Assembly: GCA_049841135.1 (NCBI GenBank)
Contig: JASGHK010000002.1
Location: forward strand, 558,001 to 622,000
DNA: 64,000 bases
Direction of reading: 5' to 3'
From: JACRCT01 sp049841135
GTDB taxonomy: Bacteria > Myxococcota > Myxococcia > Myxococcales > UBA5297
Below are positions 57,076 through 64,000 of the stretch, piece after piece. Position 1 is the first letter of the stretch. Each line of letters begins with the position of its first letter. The notes beneath the pieces are model-generated. The model was not told where the DNA came from and made no database searches. It was given only the letters and a program-made list of their open reading frames with translations. The position numbers were made by a program, and so were the translations under genes.

Positions 57076-60000
57076 ATGCCCGTAACGAGCCGACTCCTGC
57101 TCCCGGTCGTCCTTGTGCTGAGCGCTTGCGCGACGACCCCACCACCCACCCCGGCGCCGCGCAGGGACCGGACGATCGTTGGCCACGTCCAGTTCGAGGG
57201 GCGGCCGGTCGCGGGCGCTCGAGTCGTCGCAGTCAAGTTCGACCCGCAGTCCTTCAGGTCGGTTGAGGAGCCGACCTGCGCGTGCGAGGGCATCGCCGAC
57301 GAGGTCTCTGATTCTGGTCGCCCGTGTCGGTAGGGAACGCAGAGAGCTTGCAAGCGGCGCGACTGATTCGGCCGGAGTCGTCCGCTTCGACGTGCCGACG
57401 GGAACGCCCATCGTCCTGCTGGCGAGCGACGCGGAGCGCACTGCCTTTGAGCCTCTTTCGGAAGACCAAGAGGACGTGACGCTGACGCTCAAGCGCGGCG
57501 TCACAGTCGAGGGACGCGTCGTGCTCGAATCGGAAGCGCCCGCTCCGCTGGCGAAGGTCACCGTCGCCTCGCGCAATGGGACATTCGCCGAGGTACGCCC
57601 AGACAAGGACGGGCGGTTTCAAGCAGGGCCATTCCCGCGTGGGGAGCTCTGGGTCTTCGCATCGGCTCCCGGATTGCTGCCGGACTATGCCCGTCTCCCG
57701 CGGCACGGCGAGCTGGAGTTGACGCTCCACACTGCCCGTACGGTGGTCGGTCACGTCCGAGAAGGCCCGCAACCGGTTTCAAAGGCTTCGGTCGAGCTGA
57801 CGGGCGGCAAGAAGCCGCTCAAGGCCGTGACGGATGCCGAGGGCCGCTTCCAATTCGAAGGGGTACGTCCTGGGACCTTCGAGGTCCAGGCGTGGGCCAA
57901 CGAGAAGTACGGCGCGGAGATGACCTTCGTACCAAACAAGCCAGGCCTTCAGAAGGAACCCAACTTGCAACTGGCTGCGCCCCAATACGTCGAGGCCCGC
58001 CTCCGTGGTGTGGATGGCCAGCCGGTGGTGGGCGCGAGCGTCCAGTTGATGGCCCAGAGCTGGTTCCGGCGCAGGGGAACCTCGGGCCCCGACGGAATCG
58101 CGCGCCTCGGTCCCGTGCCGCCCGGCACCTTCACCGCGAACGTCTACCCTCAGCGCCATCTCGAACCACGGTCCCAGGAAGCGCGCGTTGACGACCAGGG
58201 ACAGAGCACGGCCGTGCTGGAGTTCGAGCTCTATCCATCGGCGCCCTTGCGCGGGACCATCGTCGACGCGGACGGCAAGCCGGTCGCCGGCGCGGAAGTC
58301 TGGGCGAGCCGAGACAACAAGACGGGCAGTCCTGAAGAGGGCACCGGCGTCGGAAACTTCGACACCCGAGCGGATGGGTCCTTCGACGTGCCCAACCTGA
58401 GCCCTGGGACGTATCGCGTTCGAGTCGCACATCCCGACCACCGACCGCTGCAGCTTGAAGTGAGCGTGCCGGCGACCGACCTGAAGCTCGCCTTCTCGAA
58501 GGTCTTCCGGGTGGCGGGAACGGTCGTGGACTCCAACGGAAAGCCGCAGCAGGGCGTCCAGGTCACTCTGAAGAAGACGGAGGAGTGGGAGCCAGATGCA
58601 CCGCAGGCAGAGACCGGATCGCAGGGCGAGTTCGAGCTGGCCGCTGAAGCAGGGACCTATCGAGTCCAAGTCGGAATTGGCCGGGGGCCTTTCCACGCCG
58701 TGCTGACGAGCACACCAGGGGAGCTGACTCTCGGGCCCGAATCGCCGACGCCGCTGGTCATCCGCATCGCCGAGGCCGGCTCCATCTCGGGCCGCGTCAC
58801 CGACGAGGACGGCGTCCCCGTCCACGACGCACGGGTCTTCGCGCAACCCGATAGCAAGAGCTCGCTGACACGGTCCTCCTTCACTGCGGCGGACGGGAGC
58901 TTCGCGCTCGAGCGCTTACCCGAGGGGCGCTTCCAGCTCGTCGCCTCCAAGCGGGGTTTCCGGCCCGCTCGCCTCGAGGAGGTCCCCGCGGGTGCCAAGT
59001 CGGTCACGATGAAGCTCGAAGTCGACAGGGCTGTCAGGGGGCGCGTGGTTGACGAGAAGCGAAAGCCGATCACCGACTTCATCGTGCACTTCGAGGGCCT
59101 TCAAACCGCGGATGGCAGCTTCCTGGTGCCGATGGAGACGAGTGGCGAGCAGAAGCTCGTCGTTCGCGCCGACGGATACGCGGCGAAAGCCATCACGGTC
59201 GTAATCCGGGAGAAGGGGATCACGAGCGTCGGGGACATCCTGCTGGAGCGCGGGCGAACGCTGACTGGGGTTGTCAGGGACGGGTCGGGGCAGCCAGTCG
59301 CAGGTGCGAGCTTGCGATTGGGCGAAGGCCTGATGGCCCCCGTGGACGAGGTCAAGTCGGCGGGGGACGGCTCGTTCGCGCTGCCGTGCGTCCCAACGGA
59401 GAGAGTCGTCCTGCATGTCGAGAACGGCAGGCACCTCCCACTCGACTTGCCGGTCGCGCCCGATGCCAAGACGGTTGCGGTCGCACTCGACTCGGGCGCT
59501 CGCATCAGCGGCACATTCAAGGGCAATGACGGGAGGCCGCTCTCGGGCACTGCGGTGTTCGTCTACGAAGTTGATCGCGAGGTCCGTGCCGTGACGGACT
59601 CGAAAGGCTCGTTCGCCCTCGCGGGCCTCAAGCCCGGAAAGGCGATCGTGCGGACCTACATTCCGGGGAAGCCCAACCCCTGGAGCGACTGGAGGCAGGT
59701 CCTCCTCACTCGCAACGAAGAAGCCCGAATCGAGCTCAGCGACGATCCCAAGGGGGCGGAGATCCAGGTGAAGCTCGCGGAGGACGGAGAGTCGGGCGAG
59801 TTGGTCCTCGCACCTGGAACACCTCCGACGCCGAGGGATCACCGGGAGATGCGCTCAATCGGTCTCGACCTCTGGGGATCTGAAACCTACCGGTCACTCA
59901 GGCCCGTTCCTCCAGGGACGTACACCTTGTTCCGGTGGGCGATGCGCGGCCCATTCCGAGCTGCGAGGCAGGTCATCCAAGTCGACGCGCGACCGCTGCA

Positions 60001-60079
60001 GGAGGTGGAGGTGAGGATGCCCCTGCCACCGGCAAGCAGCGCTCCCAAGGGCGCGCCGGAGATCTTTGAGGAAGAGTAG
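57076..60079 (+). CDS. Lipoprotein of tandem carboxypeptidase-regulatory-like domains (one +1 shift)
   Basis: A 1000-aa protein after removing one base from GATTC at 57310-57314 (GATC). Lipobox: VVLVLSACATT. The rest is a chain of about nine to ten transthyretin-like CarboxypepD_reg/SpaA-type beta-sandwiches. The signature G.V.d..G.PvaGA.V is repeated: IVDADGKPVAGAEVWAS, VVDSNGKPQQGVQVTLK, VTDEDGVPVHDARVFA and VRDGSGQPVAGASLRLG, each paired with ADGSF.l..LP.G.Y. Such proteins are rigid envelope or surface stalks. The start at 57076 lies six bases after AGGAAG. No enzymatic domain is seen. Confidence 0.86.
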
Positions 60080-60151
60080 CCGCGGACTCTGGGGTGCAGC
60101 TTTCGACCCACTTTCCGGCGTCGCCTTCGCAGAAGCGTATTGCCTCGCGCA

Positions 60152-60379
60152 TCACTCGGCGTCGCCGCCGAAGTAGCCCGCCGCGAGGTCGCAGGCCTGG
60201 CAGGTGCAGCGGCCATCGCGGTCCATCGTGTGCCCGCCAGCCTCGGTGTGGAGCCGGCCGTCCAGCCACTCGTCCCAGAGCAAGTTCGCGCCCAGGGACT
60301 GCCCGGACCGCCCCAGCGCTCCTGGCTGGTTCCGGCGCAGCCGTGCGCGACTTGCCATCCGAGTAGATCGAGGCTTCAC
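60152..60379 (-). CDS. Small CxxC protein, partial duplicate of the gene at 60640
   Basis: A 75-aa reading frame starting at a GTG that overlaps the previous stop (GTGA). Its last 45 residues nearly repeat those of the protein encoded at 60640-60969: GQSLGANLLWDEWLDGRLHT and RCTCQACDLAAGYFGGDAE. The first 30 residues are Arg-rich and unrelated, so only the 3' half of the gene was duplicated. The CTCQAC motif may bind metal. It may be a working truncated copy or a relic; translational coupling favours expression. Confidence 0.6.
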   Translation of the reverse strand: MKPRSTRMASRARLRRNQPGALGRSGQSLGANLLWDEWLDGRLHTEAGGHTMDRDGRCTCQACDLAAGYFGGDAE

Positions 60380-60591
60380 GAGTGACCTGGCGCCGGCCCC
60401 TTCGTCGGCTGGACTTGGCGCTGGAGATCGCCCTCCCGCTTCTCGGCGCGGTAGCCGCGAACCTCCGAGGACTCCTCGTCGACGCCTGTGGGGTCACCCG
60501 GCTCGGGCATTCCTGGCTCTCGGGCAGGCTTGGGCACCGGCCCGCGGACGGACTCCTCGCCCGGTCTCTCTGGAAAGTCCTTTCGCGCCAT
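60376..60591 (-). CDS. Small acidic/basic protein of unknown function
   Basis: A 71-aa protein starting at an ATG preceded by GGAGGG at ten bases, better than the in-frame ATG 39 bp further upstream. It is Pro/Glu/Arg-rich (DFPERPGEESVRGPVPKPAR, then EESSEVRGYRAEKREGDLQR), without Cys or hydrophobic segments, so probably disordered. It lies between the two copies of the CxxC protein gene and overlaps the downstream copy. Unknown function. Confidence 0.55.
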   Translation of the reverse strand: MARKDFPERPGEESVRGPVPKPAREPGMPEPGDPTGVDEESSEVRGYRAEKREGDLQRQVQPTKGPAPGHS

Positions 60592-60639
60592 GGCGACCCT
60601 CCGCCCCCGAGGTTGGCGTCGCCCGGTCACGCCCGCAAT

Positions 60640-60969
60640 TCACTCGTCGTCGTCGCCGAAGTAGCCCGACGCGAGGTCGCAGGCCTGGCAGGTGCAGCGG
60701 CCATCGCGGTCCATCATGTGCCCGCCGAGCTCGGTGTGGAGCCGGCCATCCAGCCAGTCGCCCCAGAGCAGGTTCGCGCCCAGCGACTGCCCGGCCCGCC
60801 CCTGCTTCGTGAGGACGACCGTCTGCACCGCCTGGCCTTCGCAGCTCCCCTCGATCAGCCGCACCGGCTCGCCCCGTTCGAGCGACGCCTGGGCCTCGCG
60901 GCGCAGGTCGGCGTGGGCGATTCGGGCGAGCCCCTGAAGCGTGAGCGGCTGGGAGTCGGGAGCCTTCAT
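60640..60969 (-). CDS. Small CxxC protein of unknown function
   Basis: A 109-aa cytoplasmic protein. The N-terminal half is helical and charged (LARIAHADLRREAQASLERG). The middle has VRLIEGSCEGQAVQTVVLTK. The conserved end has GANLLWGDWLDGRLHTELGG and GRCTCQACDLASGYFGDDDE. The Cys pair may bind a metal or be redox-active. Its start overlaps the stop of the NlpC/P60-like gene (ATGA), so the two are translated together. Family not recognised. Its 3' half is duplicated 260 bp downstream. Confidence 0.7.
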   Translation of the reverse strand: MKAPDSQPLTLQGLARIAHADLRREAQASLERGEPVRLIEGSCEGQAVQTVVLTKQGRAGQSLGANLLWGDWLDGRLHTELGGHMMDRDGRCTCQACDLASGYFGDDDE

Positions 60970-61493
60970 GCGGCGAGCTTGCGGCGGATCTCTTGCTCAG
61001 TGATGTCCTTGGCGTTCAGCCCTCGCAACAGATCCAGCAGGTCCTGCGGGCTGGTCCGCGTCGGCGCCAGGTCTTCCACACCCGGGTGATGCGCCCACTT
61101 GAGGACCTTCGCCACCAGCTCCGAGCACCACATGGCCTTGGCGGTGTTGAGCGGGTTGCGCCACTTGCGCCGGAGCCAGCGGCCGAGGATGACGAAGGCC
61201 ATCCCTACCAGCCCCTTGAAGTCGTAGTACGCGCCGAGCAGCTCGCCCGCCTTCTGCATCGCCGGCTCGAGGGACACCTGCGGCTCGAACACCGCGACGA
61301 TCCGGTTCTGCCTCCGGAACTGGCCCCAGGGCACCAGGCGCACGCCGTACTCGGAGGCTTCGAAGACGAAGTCCTGCCCGAAGGGGTCCACGCGCACCAG
61401 CAGCCAGGCATGGCTCGCCTTGGAACCGGTCAGCGCCCGGATGATGAGCGACGCCGGGTTGCCGCGCGCCGTCGAGAAGCCGATCTTGACCAC
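60966..61493 (-). CDS. Permuted NlpC/P60-like (YiiX-type) cysteine hydrolase
   Basis: A 175-aa protein. The order of catalytic residues is that of the permuted papain-like NlpC/P60 clan: His in ALTGSKASHAWLLV near residue 28, then the Cys in AKAMWCSELVAKVL near residue 117. A hydrophobic segment (GLVGMAFVILGRWL) lies between them. Members cleave amide or thioester bonds in lipids or peptides; the substrate is unknown. The start is a GTG at 61493. The gene heads a four-gene coupled cluster on the minus strand and is divergent from the metallo-beta-lactamase-fold gene. Confidence 0.78.
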   Translation of the reverse strand: MVKIGFSTARGNPASLIIRALTGSKASHAWLLVRVDPFGQDFVFEASEYGVRLVPWGQFRRQNRIVAVFEPQVSLEPAMQKAGELLGAYYDFKGLVGMAFVILGRWLRRKWRNPLNTAKAMWCSELVAKVLKWAHHPGVEDLAPTRTSPQDLLDLLRGLNAKDITEQEIRRKLAA

Positions 61494-61621
61494 GGTCCTG
61501 GCACCTCGCTCGCCGCATCCGTTCGGCGGAGGAGCGCTACGCCGAACGGGAGCCGAGCACGAAGGAGATGGCCGCAGATTCTAGTGGAGGCCAGCGCCGC
61601 CGCCGCTATCCTTGTCGCGTC

Positions 61622-62794
61622 ATGGCCTCCCCCTCCAGGTTCCGCCGCATCCGGCGCGCGGCTGGCCGCTCGCTCCTGGTCGTCCTCGGCCTGGGCCTGC
61701 TCGGCTTCCTCCACTCCAGCGATTACCTCTCCACCATGGGCGCATCCCCTTCCGGCACGCGGCTCGAGCGCATCCTCAAGTCCCCGAACTACCGCGACGG
61801 GGTCTTCCAGAACCTCTCCGAGACGACCGTCATGGTCCCCGGCAAGAGCGTCAAGGTGGTGGCCGAGTTCCTCACCTTGGGCGGCCGCCGCGCCCCCGAC
61901 CAGCCGCTGCCGACGACCCCGGCCACCCGTGCCAGCTTCGAGGCGCCCCCTGCCGACGACGTGCGCGTCACCTGGCTTGGCCACTCGACGGTGCTGGTCG
62001 AGCTCGAGGGCCAGCGCGTGCTCTTCGACCCGGTCTGGGCCGAGCGCAGCTCTCCGTCGCGCTGGGCGGGCCCCAAGCGCTTCCAGCCGGTCCCGCTTCC
62101 GATTGAAGAGGTGCCCGAGCTGGCGGCCATCGCCATCTCGCACGACCACTACGACCACCTCGACAAGACGGCCATCCAGACCCTGGCCAAGGCCCAGCCT
62201 GGCGTTCCCTTCTTCGTCCCGCTCGGCGTCGGCGCTCACCTCGAGAAGTGGGGCGTCGAGCCCGCGCGCATCCACGAGCACGACTGGTGGGAGGAGGACT
62301 CGGCCGCAGGAGGCAAGCTCAAGATCGCCTTCACTCCCGCCCGGCACTTCTCCAGCCGCGGCCTCTTCGACCGCAACAAGACGCAGTGGACGTCCTACGC
62401 GCTCGTGGGCTCGGCCAAGCGCGTCTACTTCGGCGGCGACGGCGGCCTGGACGCGGCCATGGCGGAGATCGGGCGGCGCTACGGGCCCTTCGACCTGACC
62501 ATGCTCGAGATAGGCGCCTTCCACGAGAACTGGGGGCTCATCCACCTCGGGCCTCAGAACGCCATGACCGCCTGGCGCGACCTCAACGGCCGGCTGCTCA
62601 TGCCCATCCATTGGGGCACCTTCAACCTCGGGCTGCACCCTTGGGACGAGCCCATCGAGCAATTCCTGGAGGCGGCCAAGGCCACCGGCACGCCCATCCT
62701 GGTTCCGCGCATCGGTGAGCCCGTGCGCCTTCCGGCAGCGCCTGCTTCCATCTCTGCCGCGCCGGTGCGCTGGTGGGCCGCCATCGGCGGCTGA
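61622..62794 (+). CDS. Metallo-beta-lactamase-fold hydrolase, NAPE-PLD-like
   Basis: A 390-aa protein. An N-terminal signal anchor (RSLLVVLGLGLLGFL) is followed by a short linker and the hydrolase domain: VRVTWLGHSTVLVELEGQRV, LFDPVWAERSSPSRWAGPKR, the metal site AISHDHYDHLDK (HxHxDH), PARHFSSRGLFDRN, YFGGDGGL and PIHWGTFNLGLHPWDEP. The arrangement matches N-acyl-phosphatidylethanolamine phospholipase D and the bacterial RomA/UlaG relatives. All metal ligands are present. It probably acts on a phospholipid or other phosphodiester in the envelope. The start ATG at 61622 opens the anchor. Confidence 0.9.
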   Translation: MASPSRFRRIRRAAGRSLLVVLGLGLLGFLHSSDYLSTMGASPSGTRLERILKSPNYRDGVFQNLSETTVMVPGKSVKVVAEFLTLGGRRAPDQPLPTTPATRASFEAPPADDVRVTWLGHSTVLVELEGQRVLFDPVWAERSSPSRWAGPKRFQPVPLPIEEVPELAAIAISHDHYDHLDKTAIQTLAKAQPGVPFFVPLGVGAHLEKWGVEPARIHEHDWWEEDSAAGGKLKIAFTPARHFSSRGLFDRNKTQWTSYALVGSAKRVYFGGDGGLDAAMAEIGRRYGPFDLTMLEIGAFHENWGLIHLGPQNAMTAWRDLNGRLLMPIHWGTFNLGLHPWDEPIEQFLEAAKATGTPILVPRIGEPVRLPAAPASISAAPVRWWAAIGG

Positions 62795-62799
62795 CGTCC

Positions 62800-62893
62800 G
62801 CTACGTCGTATTCGTCCCATTCGTCCTATTCGTCCCAGCCGTCCACGGTCGGTGGACGGAGTGGACGCAGTGGACCGGGTGGACTGAGCGGAC
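62800..62893. repeat. 9-bp periodic array that switches strand in the middle
   Basis: From 62808 the unit (T/C)ATTCGTCC runs three to four times on the plus strand. After CAGCCGTCCACGG the array continues as (G/C)AGTGGAC-type 9-mers, the same GGAC core on the other strand, to about 62886. The two halves are thus inverted around 62840. A related 9-bp array, (A/G)ATGGAC..G, lies inside the coding region at 16624-16661. It is placed after the stop of the metallo-hydrolase gene and about 90 bp before the next start. Confidence 0.65.
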
Positions 62894-62982
62894 CACCAAC
62901 GTCTGCCGGCCCGCCCTCCTTGCCAGCACGCGCTCCCTCCCGCCAGAATCGGCGCCTCTTTCGGTGGCTTGGGAGGCCCTCC

Positions 62983-64000
62983 ATGGACAGACCCTTCTCT
63001 CGCGCTCTGCGCGCCGCGCTCCTTTGCTGCGCGCTGGCCTCCCTCACCGGATGTCCCCCGCCCGTCAACTCGGGCAAGGCCTGTGACGCGGGGACGCTCT
63101 GCAACGACCAGTGCAGCGCGCTCGCCGACGACACCAACTGCGGCACCTGCGGCAACGCCTGCGGCGCCAACAGCCACTGCGCCGCCGGCAGCTGCTACCC
63201 GACCAAGTGCGGCACGGTGGCCTGCGGCAGCCAAGAGGTCTGCTACGAGAACAAGTGCGTCGAAGCCGCCTGCGTCGGCGTGACCTGCCCGAACGCCGGA
63301 GAGATCTGCAAGGCCGGCCAGTGCGCCGCAGGCTGCTCCGACTCCTCCACCTGCACCGAAGGCAAGCTCTGCAAGGCCGGAACCTGCCAGACCTGCACCG
63401 AGCGGACCGACGACGCCCTCTGCGGCTCCGGCAAGCTCTGCGTCGCCGGCGCCTGCCTCACCGCGGCCTGCCACGACGCCAGCGATTGCAGCGACGGGAA
63501 GATTTGCAAGGCCAACGCCTGCGTGCAGTGCGCGGGCAAGAGCGACGACGCCCTCTGCGGCGCCGGCAAGGTCTGCATCAACAAGGCCTGCGTCGAGGGC
63601 AACTGCCACACCAACTACGACTGCTCCTCCGGGCAGATCTGCAAGGAGAACTACTGCGCCGTCTGCCAGGACCGGATCGACGACGTGCTCTGCTACACGA
63701 ACAAGATCTGCCTCAACGGGGTGTGCACCAGCGGCGTGTGCCACTCGGTGGGCGACTGCCAGGGCGGCAAGATCTGCAAGAGCCAGCAGTGCGTCGCCTG
63801 CGTCGACGGCACCGACGACGCGCTGTGCGGCCCGGGCGCGGTCTGCAAGAGCGGGGTCTGCGAGTACAAGTCCTGCACCACCTCCACCGAGTGCCCGGGC
63901 GGGACCACCTGCAAGTCGGGCAAGTGCGCCGTCTGCCTGGACCTGGTCGACGACGCCTCCTGCGGCGCCGGCAAGCTCTGCGTCGACAGCCTGTGCATCT
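62983..64000 (+). CDS. Cys-rich repeat lipoprotein (3' end outside window)
   Basis: The first 339 residues of a secreted lipoprotein. Lipobox: CALASLTGCPPP. The rest, up to the window edge, is a chain of Cys-rich units of about 25 residues: GKLCKAGTCQTCTERTDDAL, GKICKANACVQCAGKSDDAL, GAVCKSGVCEYKSCTTSTEC. Cysteines are evenly spaced as in Dictyostelium-type and myxobacterial EGF-like repeat proteins. No enzymatic domain is reached. Probably a surface adhesin or scaffold stalk; the C-terminal part may hold the functional head. The start ATG at 62983 opens the signal peptide. Confidence 0.85.
   Translation, partial: MDRPFSRALRAALLCCALASLTGCPPPVNSGKACDAGTLCNDQCSALADDTNCGTCGNACGANSHCAAGSCYPTKCGTVACGSQEVCYENKCVEAACVGVTCPNAGEICKAGQCAAGCSDSSTCTEGKLCKAGTCQTCTERTDDALCGSGKLCVAGACLTAACHDASDCSDGKICKANACVQCAGKSDDALCGAGKVCINKACVEGNCHTNYDCSSGQICKENYCAVCQDRIDDVLCYTNKICLNGVCTSGVCHSVGDCQGGKICKSQQCVACVDGTDDALCGPGAVCKSGVCEYKSCTTSTECPGGTTCKSGKCAVCLDLVDDASCGAGKLCVDSLCI

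Noticed and set aside
62795..62982. rho-independent terminator after the metallo-hydrolase gene
   Set aside because: The inverted 9-mers could pair, but the array is too degenerate and has no T-run.

Overview
The window is about 70% GC, densely packed and free of rRNA or tRNA genes that I could see. Several features point to a member of the Myxococcota: a subtilase ending in a MYXO-CTERM-like sorting tail, Cys-rich and FG-GAP lipoproteins, a Ser/Thr protein kinase, hybrid histidine kinases, a DUF6209-like lipoprotein and BatA/BatD-like VWA proteins. I cannot place it to genus.

Layout. 0-6 kb (minus strand): a tightly coupled run that looks like nucleic-acid repair, with two proteins of unknown function, an ATP-dependent ligase-like nucleotidyltransferase with a basic Ala-rich tail, an aldo/keto reductase, a methyltransferase, a KxDG RNA ligase and an HD-domain protein cut by the window edge. 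6-13 kb: a methyl-accepting chemotaxis-type protein, two convergent receiver/histidine-kinase hybrids around a large inverted repeat, a geranylgeranyl-reductase-like flavoprotein and a Ser/Thr kinase. 13-25 kb: FGGY sugar kinase, sphingosine-phosphate-lyase-like PLP enzyme, TrmB regulator, large lipoproteins, an amidohydrolase and a lipase-like hydrolase. 25-36 kb: accessory region with a repeat family, a CarD-like/DUF4241 fusion, a 1131-aa Cys-rich FG-GAP lipoprotein and a VWA protein. 36.4-44.4 kb: a complete seven-gene menaquinone operon, menF-D-H-B-A-C-E, in which every junction overlaps. 44.7-64 kb: a SAF-VIT-VWA fusion protein with a CpaB-like neighbour, a PTH2-type peptidyl-tRNA hydrolase, a subtilase, DUF3089 hydrolase, a 1000-aa regulatory-like-domain lipoprotein, a four-gene coupled cluster with an internal duplication, a metallo-beta-lactamase-fold enzyme and a Cys-rich lipoprotein cut by the right edge.

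The most striking signal is in the sequence itself. At least 16 otherwise well-preserved genes carry single-base +1 frameshifts. All 23 of the shifts I could localise confidently sit in an expanded GATC (read as GAATC or GATTC) or an expanded GAGCTC (read as GAAGCTC, GAGCTTC, GAGGCTC or GAGCCTC). Removing one base from each restores a full-length, in-family protein with a length divisible by three. Housekeeping genes are hit as often as accessory ones, so I read this as a systematic consensus error at two modified (methylated) motifs rather than gene decay. It implies the organism methylates GATC and GAGCTC. The genes are therefore annotated as intact CDSs with the shift positions given.

The second notable signal is a dispersed repeat of about 197 bp (25.8, 32.1 and 44.6 kb, with an inverted partial copy at 28.5 kb). 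It carries the last 23 codons of unrelated minus-strand genes plus a conserved non-coding hairpin region after the stop codon.
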